A stretch of 64,000 nucleotides of DNA, from the NCBI GenBank assembly GCA_965660675.1, contig CBFIAU010000001.1, positions 124,001 through 188,000 of the forward strand, given 5' to 3'. Shown here piece by piece: positions 15,534-23,098 of this stretch. Numbering within the stretch: the first letter of the stretch is position 1; each line of letters opens with the position of its first letter. Under the pieces are notes generated by a model, which saw nothing but the letters and a program-made list of their open reading frames with translations, was not told the origin of the DNA and ran no database searches. Source of the DNA: UBA12202 sp002691725. GTDB lineage: Bacteria; Pseudomonadota; Alphaproteobacteria; Puniceispirillales; UBA1172. Made by a program: the position numbers and the translations under genes.

Positions 15534-16701
15534 GACTAGCCCCATCTTTTTTAATATTGGCTTTTTCAATACTGGCTTTTTCAATACTGGCTTTTTCAAT
15601 ATTGGCTTTTTCAATATTGGCTTTTTCTGTCACTCCAACCCAAACAATTCGATAATGGGTCAGCGTTTCCCCTGCCAATAACATAAATAACAAAATACCA
15701 TTAAAGATGCCTGTCACCACTTTCGGGATACGCATTGAGATTTGTGCCGTATCACCGCCAAGCTCAGCCAGCGCAACGACTAATCCAGCCGCGATGGCGG
15801 CCAGCGGATTCAGGCGTGCCAGAAACGCCACAATAATCGCCGTGAAGCCATACCCAAATGAGATTTGCGGCTGCAACATGCCGATATTGGCAGACACTTC
15901 AATCATGCCGGCAAGACCAGCCAATCCCCCTGATACCATCATCACAAACATCGTCACCCGGCCTTGATTAAAGCCAGCAAATCGGCCGGCGCGTGGGGCA
16001 TCCCCCATGAGCTTAATTTGATAGCCGCCAAGACTGCGCGTCAAATAAAACCAGCCACAAATTGCCACCAAAAACGCCACTGGCACACCCCAATGCAGCT
16101 GCCCTAATCGGCCAATTCCGGGTAATGACATGACCGGAATTAAGCCAGCATCAGGATAGGCTTTGGTTAACGGAAAGCCAAATGCCAGCGGATCACGCCA
16201 TGGGCTTCGTACCGTCCAGTCAACCAGAAAAATAGCAATATATGTCAGCATTAATGAGACCAATATCTCACTCGCCTTGAAGCGTATCTTGAGTAATCCG
16301 GGGATTGCGCCCCATAAAGCCCCCGCTAGCATGGCCATAACCGCCATGGCTACGATCATGAACGGGCTTTCTGCCTCAGGGAAAGATAAGGCGACCCAGC
16401 CCGCCCCCATAGCCCCAAGGATGAGCTGGCCTTCGGCGCCAATATTCCAGACATTAGCTCGATAACAAAAAATCAAGCCGGTGCTAATAATGATCAAAGG
16501 GCAGGCTTTAACGAGCAGATTTCCAACTTGATCAGGCCGCGATAAAGGCGCGATAAAAAACTCATATAAAGCGGCTAGCGGGGGATATCCAAGCAAAGCA
16601 AAAATGATCCCGCCAGCCAGCACGGTGATCAAAATTGCTATAATCGGAACAGCAATCGTCAGATATGTTGGAATATCTTTGCGTTTCTGTAAAATAATCA
16701 T
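15526..16701 (-). CDS. ABC transporter permease, first subunit (BMP-type importer)
   Basis: 391 residues, a BPD_transp_2 membrane protein. Signature pieces are PLIIISTGLIFCYRANVWNIGAEGQLILGAMGAGW near residues 68-102 and LMGDAPRAGRFAGFNQGRVTMFVMMVSGGLAGLAG near 231-265. It forms the channel with the next gene's product. Its ATG overlaps the ATPase stop as ATGA, so the genes are translationally coupled. The last 35 residues are odd: five EKA(N/S)I pentapeptides from a perfect-frame 15-bp array, then KKDGASHG. This charged cytosolic tail is not part of the family fold. Confidence 0.93.
   Translation of the reverse strand: MIILQKRKDIPTYLTIAVPIIAILITVLAGGIIFALLGYPPLAALYEFFIAPLSRPDQVGNLLVKACPLIIISTGLIFCYRANVWNIGAEGQLILGAMGAGWVALSFPEAESPFMIVAMAVMAMLAGALWGAIPGLLKIRFKASEILVSLMLTYIAIFLVDWTVRSPWRDPLAFGFPLTKAYPDAGLIPVMSLPGIGRLGQLHWGVPVAFLVAICGWFYLTRSLGGYQIKLMGDAPRAGRFAGFNQGRVTMFVMMVSGGLAGLAGMIEVSANIGMLQPQISFGYGFTAIIVAFLARLNPLAAIAAGLVVALAELGGDTAQISMRIPKVVTGIFNGILLFMLLAGETLTHYRIVWVGVTEKANIEKANIEKASIEKASIEKANIKKDGASHG
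15553..15627 (-). repeat. Five 15-bp units at the permease C-terminus
   Basis: Units AATATTGGCTTTTTC or AATACTGGCTTTTTC (plus-strand reading) occupy 15553-15627 without gaps. The only variation is one T/C site. They encode five EKANI/EKASI pentapeptides (residues 359-383) of the upstream permease and end 19 bp before the next start codon. Confidence 0.95.
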
Positions 16702-18290
16702 GACGATACTCTTGCTTTACCTGATCTTGCTTTACCTGATCTTGTGGGGCTTTCTCCCATCAGTAATCCAATATGTTCAGGCGTCACATCATCCACTTTA
16801 AGGGTTTCGGACAACTGGCCATTATTAAGAACCGCGATGTGATGAGCGATTTGAAAAATTTCTTCCAAGTCTTGCGAAATCATAATGACGGCTGACCCTT
16901 GTTTGGCAAGATTAGCCATAGCCGTGCGGATAAATTGCGTGGCGCCGATATCAACCCCCCATGTTGGCTGTGATACAATCAACACTTGCGGCGATTTAAT
17001 AATCTCTCTGCCGACAACAAATTTCTGTAAATTACCGCCAGACAGCGATGAAGCCAACGGATCATCAGACGGTTGCCGGACATCAAAGGTTTTTGAAATA
17101 TGCCGCGCCATAGCCAGGGTATTGTCATGATTAATGATACCGCGCCGCACCACATCAGCCTGATCATAGCCAGTGAGCAAGGCATTCTCGGATAAGGTCA
17201 TTGACGGCACGGCGGCATGGCCATTGCGTTCTTCGGGGATAAAAGCAAGACCAGCACGGCGGCGCGCAGCAGGGGCCAATGGCGTCATATCAGCCGCGCC
17301 AATCATAATCTTGTTGACGCCAGCCGCTGATGCTGGTCGCCATTCCCCTGTCAATGCGGCCATCAATTCGCTTTGACCATTTCCCGCAATGCCAGCAATG
17401 CCTAAAATCTCACCTGCCTTAACCGAAAAAGATATATCCTTGAGCGCGATATCAAACGGGCCTTCGGCTGACCGTGATAATCCGCTAACAGAAAATAATG
17501 TCTTACTGCTTTTAGGGGTGGATAGCGTACCAATTTCCTTAACCTTGGCGCCGATCATCAGCTCCGCTAATTGCCGCGTTGATTGATCTTTTGTTTTGAC
17601 CTCAGCCACTTTGATGCCGCCACGCAAAATCGTTGCGCGTGTCGTTAGCTGTTTTATCTCATCCAACTTATGCGAAATAAATAAAACCGCACAACCCTGT
17701 TTAGCCAGCCGCTTGAGGACTTGAAACAGCTGATCCGTTTCTTGCGGCGTCAGCACCGATGTTGGCTCATCCATGATCAGCAAGGACGGGTTTTGTAGCA
17801 AACAGCGGACAATCTCAACGCGTTGCTGCTGACCAACAGAAAGATCAGCAATGATACTGTCAGGATTTAGCGGGATACCATATTCTGCTGATTTTGTTTT
17901 AATCATTTGTGATAGCTTCTGGCGCGTGAAATCAGGCGGCAAAGCCAGAGCGATATTTTCAGCAACTGTCAGTGCCTCAAATAGCGAAAAATGCTGAAAC
18001 ACCATGCCTATTCCCATGGCACGCGCTTGTTGCGGATTGGTCACTGTTATGCGCTCACCCCGCCATTCCAGATAGCCTTGATCTGGTTGCAACAGCCCAT
18101 AGGCCATTTTGATAAAAGTCGATTTGCCTGCGCCATTTTCACCAAGCAAAGCATGTAACTCACCTGGATAAATGGAAAAATTGATATCCTGATTAGCCAC
18201 CAGATCACCGAATGATTTTGTCATACCATAGCTAGCTAATAATGGCGTATCTTTAGATTTAGGGTTCAATTTCCGGGGGGCTTTGGTCAT
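16698..18290 (-). CDS. ABC transporter ATP-binding protein, double NBD (BMP-type importer)
   Basis: 530 residues with two nucleotide-binding domains in tandem, as in RbsA/YufO-type importers. NBD1 has Walker A GENGAGKSTF, the ABC signature LSVGQQQRVEIVR and Walker B LLIMDEPTSVLT. NBD2 has the usual degenerate Walker A (GIAGNGQSEL), LSGGNLQKFVVGRE and VLIVSQPTWGVD. It energises the two permeases that follow. The gene starts 8 bp behind puuD, linking transport to urate oxidation. The C-terminus carries a duplicated RSGKA pentapeptide from a 15-bp repeat. Confidence 0.95.
   Translation of the reverse strand: MTKAPRKLNPKSKDTPLLASYGMTKSFGDLVANQDINFSIYPGELHALLGENGAGKSTFIKMAYGLLQPDQGYLEWRGERITVTNPQQARAMGIGMVFQHFSLFEALTVAENIALALPPDFTRQKLSQMIKTKSAEYGIPLNPDSIIADLSVGQQQRVEIVRCLLQNPSLLIMDEPTSVLTPQETDQLFQVLKRLAKQGCAVLFISHKLDEIKQLTTRATILRGGIKVAEVKTKDQSTRQLAELMIGAKVKEIGTLSTPKSSKTLFSVSGLSRSAEGPFDIALKDISFSVKAGEILGIAGIAGNGQSELMAALTGEWRPASAAGVNKIMIGAADMTPLAPAARRRAGLAFIPEERNGHAAVPSMTLSENALLTGYDQADVVRRGIINHDNTLAMARHISKTFDVRQPSDDPLASSLSGGNLQKFVVGREIIKSPQVLIVSQPTWGVDIGATQFIRTAMANLAKQGSAVIMISQDLEEIFQIAHHIAVLNNGQLSETLKVDDVTPEHIGLLMGESPTRSGKARSGKARVSS
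16711..16740 (-). repeat. 15-bp tandem duplication at the ATPase C-terminus
   Basis: CTTGCTTTACCTGAT occurs twice in a row (16711-16725, 16726-16740), followed by CTTG. It encodes the doubled RSGKA at the end of the ATPase. Confidence 0.85.
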
Positions 18291-18298
18291 AGCTAAAC

Positions 18299-19573
18299 TT
18301 ATCTCAACTGACTAATAGACGTCTCAAACCAGGCGCGAATAATGGCACGCTCCTCATGTTCCATATAAGCAACATTGGCAGGCGGCATAGCGTGCGAAAC
18401 GGCGGATTGCAAATAAATCGCCTTGGCTTCAGCGGCTATCTGTATGGGCGTTTCCAATAATACACCTTTCGGGGCAACAGCAATTCCATCCCATAACGGT
18501 TCTGCCGCATGACACATGGCACAGCGGCCGCTAATAATCTCATTCACAGCCTCAAACCGATCATTGTCATGAAATGCGGCAAGATGCAACGGTACCGTCA
18601 TTTCTGCCAAATCATTGTCCTCGCTATCACTCGCATCATAACCATAATCACGCATGGCAGGCCAGATTGATAGCGCCATGATGATGATAAAGATCGCCGT
18701 AGTTGCCGCCCATGTCCAGTTAGGGTTGCCTGCTCTGGCATGACGCGAGTTGAAATAATGCCTGATGGTGACGCCCATCAAAAATACGAGACTCGCAATC
18801 AGCCAGCTATATTCGGTAGCAAAGGCCAGCGGATAATGCCCTGATAGCATCAGGAAAATCACTGGCAGGGTCAGATAATTATTATGGGTGGAGCGCAATT
18901 TTGCGATCTGGCCATATTTGGCATCAGGCGTTCGCCCGGCCTTCAAATCAGCAACAACAATTTTCTGATTAGGGATAATCACCATAAAGACATTTGCCGA
19001 CATAATCGTTGCCGTTATTGCGCCCAGATGAATGAACGCCGCCCGGCCAGTAAAGATCTGATGAAACCCCCATGACAATGCCACCAGCATGACATAAAGA
19101 ATGATCATCAGCAGGGTCGGGTTGGCCGCCAATGATGATCGGCAAAGCCCGCTATATCCTATCCATACCAACGCCATAGATAGTAGCGAAATAATGACCG
19201 CTTGAGGCACAGAAAGTGCCATTTTATTCTCATCAATCAGGTATAATTCAGCACCGCCATAATAAACAATCGCCAATAAAGCAAAGCCCGACAGCCATGT
19301 TGCGTAAGACTCCCACTTGAACCATGTTAAATGTTCAGGCAAGTGATCAGGCGCGACCAAATATTTCTGAATATGATAGAAGCCGCCACCATGCACTTGC
19401 CATTCTTCGCCATGCGCTTTTTCTGGCAGATGTGGCGATTTCCGCAAGCCAAGATCAAGGGCGATAAAATAAAACGATGAGCCAATCCACGCAATCGCCG
19501 TTATGACATGAAGCCAGCGCACCGCAAACTCGACCCAGCTCATGGCTAAAATGGTTAGCACATCCATGGTCAT
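18299..19573 (-). CDS. puuD: Urate hydroxylase PuuD (membrane urate oxidase with cytochrome c domain)
   Basis: 424 residues. The N-terminal 300 or so form a bundle of eight or nine membrane helices of the urate oxidase N-terminal family (VRWLHVITAIAWIGSSFYFIALD, then HWhole-segment residues such as WFKWESYATWLSGFALL). The C-terminal part is a cytochrome c domain: haem motif CAMCH near residue 354, and a methionine ligand likely in HAMPPANVAYM. PuuD oxidises urate to 5-hydroxyisourate and hands electrons to the respiratory chain without making peroxide. The order uraH-puuD, with 17 bp between them, provides the next enzyme of the pathway. Confidence 0.93.
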   Translation of the reverse strand: MTMDVLTILAMSWVEFAVRWLHVITAIAWIGSSFYFIALDLGLRKSPHLPEKAHGEEWQVHGGGFYHIQKYLVAPDHLPEHLTWFKWESYATWLSGFALLAIVYYGGAELYLIDENKMALSVPQAVIISLLSMALVWIGYSGLCRSSLAANPTLLMIILYVMLVALSWGFHQIFTGRAAFIHLGAITATIMSANVFMVIIPNQKIVVADLKAGRTPDAKYGQIAKLRSTHNNYLTLPVIFLMLSGHYPLAFATEYSWLIASLVFLMGVTIRHYFNSRHARAGNPNWTWAATTAIFIIIMALSIWPAMRDYGYDASDSEDNDLAEMTVPLHLAAFHDNDRFEAVNEIISGRCAMCHAAEPLWDGIAVAPKGVLLETPIQIAAEAKAIYLQSAVSHAMPPANVAYMEHEERAIIRAWFETSISQLR

Positions 19574-19590
19574 CTGGCGGCCCCAATCAT

Positions 19591-19947
19591 CTAACTGCCT
19601 CGATAGGTTGAATAACCATAAGGCGATAACAACAGCGGCACATGGTAATGCTGATCAGGATCAGTCAAGCCAAAGCGCACAGGCACATCATCTAAAAACA
19701 GCGTATCAGCGTCATGACCGTTCGCAGTAAGGTAGGCGCCAGCCGCAAAAATAAGCTCATATATACCAACATCACACTCGCCATTGGGTAGGATCGGGCT
19801 GTCTGTACGGCCATCGGCGTTAGTTGTCATACGGCGGATAAAATGCCTGTCTGCGCCATCAATTTTATAAAGGGAGATATCAAGGCCTGCCGCCGGAAAG
19901 CCAAGCGATGTATCCAGAACATGCGTTGTCAGATAACCTCCGGCCAT
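19591..19947 (-). CDS. uraH: 5-hydroxyisourate hydrolase (transthyretin-like)
   Basis: 118 residues, the normal length. Family marks are the N-terminal LTTHVLDTSLGFPAAGLDISLYKI (active-site His), RTDSPILPNG, and the C-terminal HYHVPLLLSPYGYSTYRGS ending in the diagnostic YRGS tetrapeptide. It opens the ring of 5-hydroxyisourate made by PuuD, giving OHCU. First gene of the long minus-strand run, divergent from puuE-uraD, whose C-terminal domain acts on the product. No signal peptide, so cytosolic. Confidence 0.96.
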   Translation of the reverse strand: MAGGYLTTHVLDTSLGFPAAGLDISLYKIDGADRHFIRRMTTNADGRTDSPILPNGECDVGIYELIFAAGAYLTANGHDADTLFLDDVPVRFGLTDPDQHYHVPLLLSPYGYSTYRGS

Positions 19948-19988
19948 ATTTTACCTTTATTGCTAGACCTTATTATAAGGCTTTTATT

Positions 19989-20003
19989 TGACACATGATG
20001 TCA
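19989..20003. promoter_or_regulatory. Palindrome in the uraH / puuE-uraD divergent promoter region
   Basis: TGACA-CATGA-TGTCA lies in the 209-bp spacer (19948-20156) from which both arms of the urate cluster are read. It overlaps a TTGACA hexamer that could be a -35 box. The placement suits an operator for a FadR- or LysR-type protein, but no regulator gene lies nearby. The rest of the spacer is AT-rich, with an AAGGA ribosome site before puuE. Confidence 0.45.
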
Positions 20004-20156
20004 TTATCTTGTCACAGTATCATATATATTTATGGCTTTATCAATAGCGCAGTCCAAACTCTCAATCCAGCAAGTATCATTTTATAACGCATTTGCCTTG
20101 TCATGACGTATCGTGCAAAATGAAAGTCAAATAATAATCATTTTAAGGATATGTAA

Positions 20157-21581
20157 ATGAACAGATATCCGCGAAATCTGATTGGTTATGGGGAAACCCC
20201 GCCCCATGCCAGTTGGCCAGATAAGGCAAATATTGCTGTCCAGTTTGTTCTTAACTATGAAGAAGGCGGCGAAAATTGTCTGCTTCATGAGGATGCGCAA
20301 TCTGAGGCATTTTTATCTGAGATTGTTGGCGCCCAGCCATGGCCAAATCAACGCCACTGGAACATGGAATCAATCTATGAATATGGCGCCAGAGCAGGGT
20401 TTTGGCGCCTCCATCGGTTATTCACCCAATATGATATTCCACTGACAATTTATGGCGTTGCAACGGCGCTGGCGCGTAATCCAGATCAAGTGCTTGCCAT
20501 GCAAGATGCTGGCTGGGAAATTGCCAGCCATGGCTATAAATGGATTGAATATAAAGATTTCAGCCGCAGCGAGGAAGCCGCGCATATCAACGCCGCCATT
20601 GCCCTTCATAAAGCCGTCACCGGGGCGGCGCCACAAGGCTGGTACACAGGGCGGTGTTCCATGAATACCGTTGATCTGATTTGTGAGACTGGCGGCTTTT
20701 CCTATATATCAGACAGCTATGCCGATGATCTGCCCTACTGGCATGTTCATCAGGATAAACCGCATCTGATCATTCCCTATACGCTTGATACTAATGATAT
20801 GCGCTTTGCCGCCTTTCAAGGGTTTAACGCAGGTGATCAATTTTTCAATTATCTCAAAGATAGTTTTGATACGCTTTATCGAGAAGGCGAAAATGGCCAG
20901 CCGAAAATGCTGTCCATAGGCCTGCATTGTCGGCTCATCGGGCGACCAGGACGGATCGAAGCCTTGCGCCGATTTATTGAATATGTGCAATCGCATGATA
21001 AGGTCTGGTGCCCAAGGCGGATTGATATTGCAAGCCACTGGCATCAGCATCATGCCTTTGATATGGAGCGCTGGCATAACCGACCATCAGCGATGGATAA
21101 AGCGACATTTGTTGCGCGTTTTGGCGGCGTTTTTGAACATTCGCCCTGGCTGGCAGAAGCCGCATTTGACCTTGAATTAGGGCCCGCCCATGATACCGCA
21201 AGCGGATTGCATCATGCGCTTTGCCGTGTCTTCAGGTCAGCCGATACCGATAAACAGCTCAAGGTTCTAAAGGCGCATCCCGATCTGGCAGGAAAACTGG
21301 CAATGGCAAAACGGCTGACCTCGCATAGCACGGATGAGCAAGCGAGCGCCGGATTAGATGCCCTGACCGATGATGAACGCCGCCAGTTCACCAAGTTCAA
21401 CAGCCAATACCAAGAGCGCTTTGGCTTTCCTTTTATCATTGCTGTAAAGGGCCTCAATAAAGCTGATATTCTGGAGACATTCAAGCGCCGCATAGACTAT
21501 GACCACGCAACCGAGTTCACAGAAGCCTGTCAGCAAGTCGAGCGCATTGCTTTATTCCGTGTCAAAGAATTGGTCACATAA
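20157..21581 (+). CDS. puuE: Bifunctional allantoinase PuuE / OHCU decarboxylase UraD
   Basis: 474 residues with two catalytic parts. Residues 1-310 or so are a PuuE-type, metal-independent allantoinase of the polysaccharide-deacetylase fold (MNRYPRNLIGYGETPPHASWP, NYEEGGENCLLHED, GYKWIEYKDFSR, GWYTGRCSMNTVDLI). From about residue 320 follows OHCU decarboxylase (FVARFGGVFEHSPWLAEAAFD, KVLKAHPDLAGKLA, ERFGFPFIIAVKG). The enzyme would decarboxylate OHCU to S-allantoin and then open allantoin to allantoate. This fusion is known in several proteobacteria. AAGGA precedes ATG 20157. It is first in the plus-strand arm, divergent from uraH. Confidence 0.95.
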   Translation: MNRYPRNLIGYGETPPHASWPDKANIAVQFVLNYEEGGENCLLHEDAQSEAFLSEIVGAQPWPNQRHWNMESIYEYGARAGFWRLHRLFTQYDIPLTIYGVATALARNPDQVLAMQDAGWEIASHGYKWIEYKDFSRSEEAAHINAAIALHKAVTGAAPQGWYTGRCSMNTVDLICETGGFSYISDSYADDLPYWHVHQDKPHLIIPYTLDTNDMRFAAFQGFNAGDQFFNYLKDSFDTLYREGENGQPKMLSIGLHCRLIGRPGRIEALRRFIEYVQSHDKVWCPRRIDIASHWHQHHAFDMERWHNRPSAMDKATFVARFGGVFEHSPWLAEAAFDLELGPAHDTASGLHHALCRVFRSADTDKQLKVLKAHPDLAGKLAMAKRLTSHSTDEQASAGLDALTDDERRQFTKFNSQYQERFGFPFIIAVKGLNKADILETFKRRIDYDHATEFTEACQQVERIALFRVKELVT

Positions 21582-21626
21582 TACATCTTGTGATAAGATG
21601 TTTCAAACAAGTGAGGTAATAAACCT

Positions 21627-22520
21627 TTGAAAGAGTTAAAAAAAGAGTTAAGGAAAGAGTTAAAGAAGGAATGGACTTATGCTGTCGCTGAAGGTGGCCT
21701 GCCGCCACAATCTGCACGGCTTACCGACCGCGCTATTTTCACCACCGCCTATGCCTTTATCCCGAAAGGCGTAATGGCTGATATTGTCACCAGTTTTTTG
21801 CCATTTTGGCAGGATACGCGGCTTTGGGTGCTAGCCCGTCCAATGACCGGATTTTCAGAAACCTTCTCGCATTATCTGATGGATGTTAAGCCGGGCGGCG
21901 GCTCAAACCGACCTGATGATGATGATACCGCTCAGCATCTGCTGTTTGTGACAGGTGGGCAAATCACGTTATCCTATCAAGGGGGTGACCATGTCTTGAG
22001 CGCTGGCGGCTATGCCTATCTGCCGCCCGCAACCAACTGGTCATGTCATAACTTGAGTGATGGCAATGCCTGTTTTCATTGGATCAGAAAACGCTACCAA
22101 GCGGTTGATGGGATCGACTGGCCGCAGCCATTTGTGACCTCAGACCAAGCCACCACGCCTATTGATATGCCTGATACAGATGGGCTATGGGCAACCAGTC
22201 GGTTTGTCGAACCTGATGATTTGCGCCATGATATGCATGTCAATATTGTCACCTTTCAGCCTGGCGGCGTTATTCCATTTTCGGAAACTCATGTCATGGA
22301 ACACGGGCTTTATGTGCTGCAAGGGAGCGCTAGATATTTGCTCAATCAAGACTGGGTCAATGTTGAGGCGGGCGACTATATGTGGCTTCGGGCATTTTGT
22401 CCGCAAGCCTGTGAAGCAACAGGCAGTGAGCCATTTCGCTATCTGCTCTATAAGGATGTCAATCGGCATATGCCACTATTAAATATGCCACTATTAAATA
22501 TAAATGGGATCAGCTCTTAA
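21627..22520 (+). CDS. (S)-ureidoglycine aminohydrolase (bicupin)
   Basis: 297 residues, two cupin domains. The N-terminal cupin includes GGLPPQSARLTDRAIFTTAYAFIPKGV. The C-terminal cupin holds the metal site: ETHVMEHGLY gives Glu and two His, and FCPQACEA gives the Gln ligand expected for this enzyme. It releases ammonia from ureidoglycine to form ureidoglycolate, the substrate of the next gene. The start is TTG 21627, 11 nt after a GAGG site, with no in-frame ATG upstream. Residues 2-13 are a 12-bp repeat product (KELKKELRKELK). The C-terminus carries another duplication (MPLLNMPLLN). Confidence 0.9.
   Translation: MKELKKELRKELKKEWTYAVAEGGLPPQSARLTDRAIFTTAYAFIPKGVMADIVTSFLPFWQDTRLWVLARPMTGFSETFSHYLMDVKPGGGSNRPDDDDTAQHLLFVTGGQITLSYQGGDHVLSAGGYAYLPPATNWSCHNLSDGNACFHWIRKRYQAVDGIDWPQPFVTSDQATTPIDMPDTDGLWATSRFVEPDDLRHDMHVNIVTFQPGGVIPFSETHVMEHGLYVLQGSARYLLNQDWVNVEAGDYMWLRAFCPQACEATGSEPFRYLLYKDVNRHMPLLNMPLLNINGISS
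21630..21665 (+). repeat. Three 12-bp units at the ureidoglycine aminohydrolase N-terminus
   Basis: AAAGAGTTAAAA, AAAGAGTTAAGG and AAAGAGTTAAAG directly follow the TTG start codon and encode KELK/KELR repeats that lie outside the cupin fold. Confidence 0.85.
22468..22497 (+). repeat. 15-bp tandem duplication at the ureidoglycine aminohydrolase C-terminus
   Basis: ATATGCCACTATTAA is present twice without a gap, encoding the doubled MPLLN pentapeptide seven codons before the stop. Confidence 0.9.
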
Positions 22521-23014
22521 TGGCGGCGCAAGAGATATCTGTTCAGCCAATGGAGGCCGCCAGTTTTGCGCCATTTGGTGATGTTATCGCGCTAAAGCCT
22601 GCTGCTGACAAAATGATCAATCAAAATTTGTGTGGGCGGCACCATGATCTGGCAAAACTGGCTTTTGATGATGGGCAAGCCGGGATTAGCCTCTTTGATG
22701 CGGTGCCGCGGCAATTGCCTTATGCTCTGGATATGATGGAACGTCATCCGCTTGGCAGTCAGGCGTTCATCCCATTACATGAGCATAGCTTTCTGGTGAT
22801 TGTTGCCAAAGATATAAAGGGCAGGCCGGGGCAACCCTTGGCCTTTATGACGGCACCACGAACAGGCATTAATATTTACAAAAATACATGGCATGGAGTA
22901 CTTACGCCATTAAAAGCTCCGGGGATATTTGCTGTTGTCGATAGAATTGGCACTGGCAGTAACCTTGAGGAACACTGGTTTGATGAGGGATATATGATTA
23001 GCGATAGTGAGTAG
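22520..23014 (+). CDS. allA: Ureidoglycolate lyase
   Basis: 164 residues, close to the family norm. Recognisable segments are PMEAASFAPFGDVI near the start, LPYALDMMERHPLGSQAFIPL (with the conserved RHPLGSQAF string) in the middle, FLVIVAKD, and NIYKNTWHGVLTPL plus FAVVDRIG near the end. It splits ureidoglycolate into glyoxylate and urea. The ATG overlaps the upstream TAA by one base (TAATG), so the two last pathway steps are coupled. Confidence 0.95.
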   Translation: MAAQEISVQPMEAASFAPFGDVIALKPAADKMINQNLCGRHHDLAKLAFDDGQAGISLFDAVPRQLPYALDMMERHPLGSQAFIPLHEHSFLVIVAKDIKGRPGQPLAFMTAPRTGINIYKNTWHGVLTPLKAPGIFAVVDRIGTGSNLEEHWFDEGYMISDSE

Positions 23015-23098
23015 ATTAAAGATGTTTAGATGAAAGTAGGTGTGCAATTTCCTGATAATAAAAACCAGTCACATTGACATGAATTAGGGAGGTTAATT

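Noticed and set aside
15534..15614. N-terminal KKPVLKKPIL extension of the second permease
   Set aside because: This is the 15-bp repeat array of the upstream permease read in another frame. The ATGGCTGA overlap start gives the normal family N-terminus.
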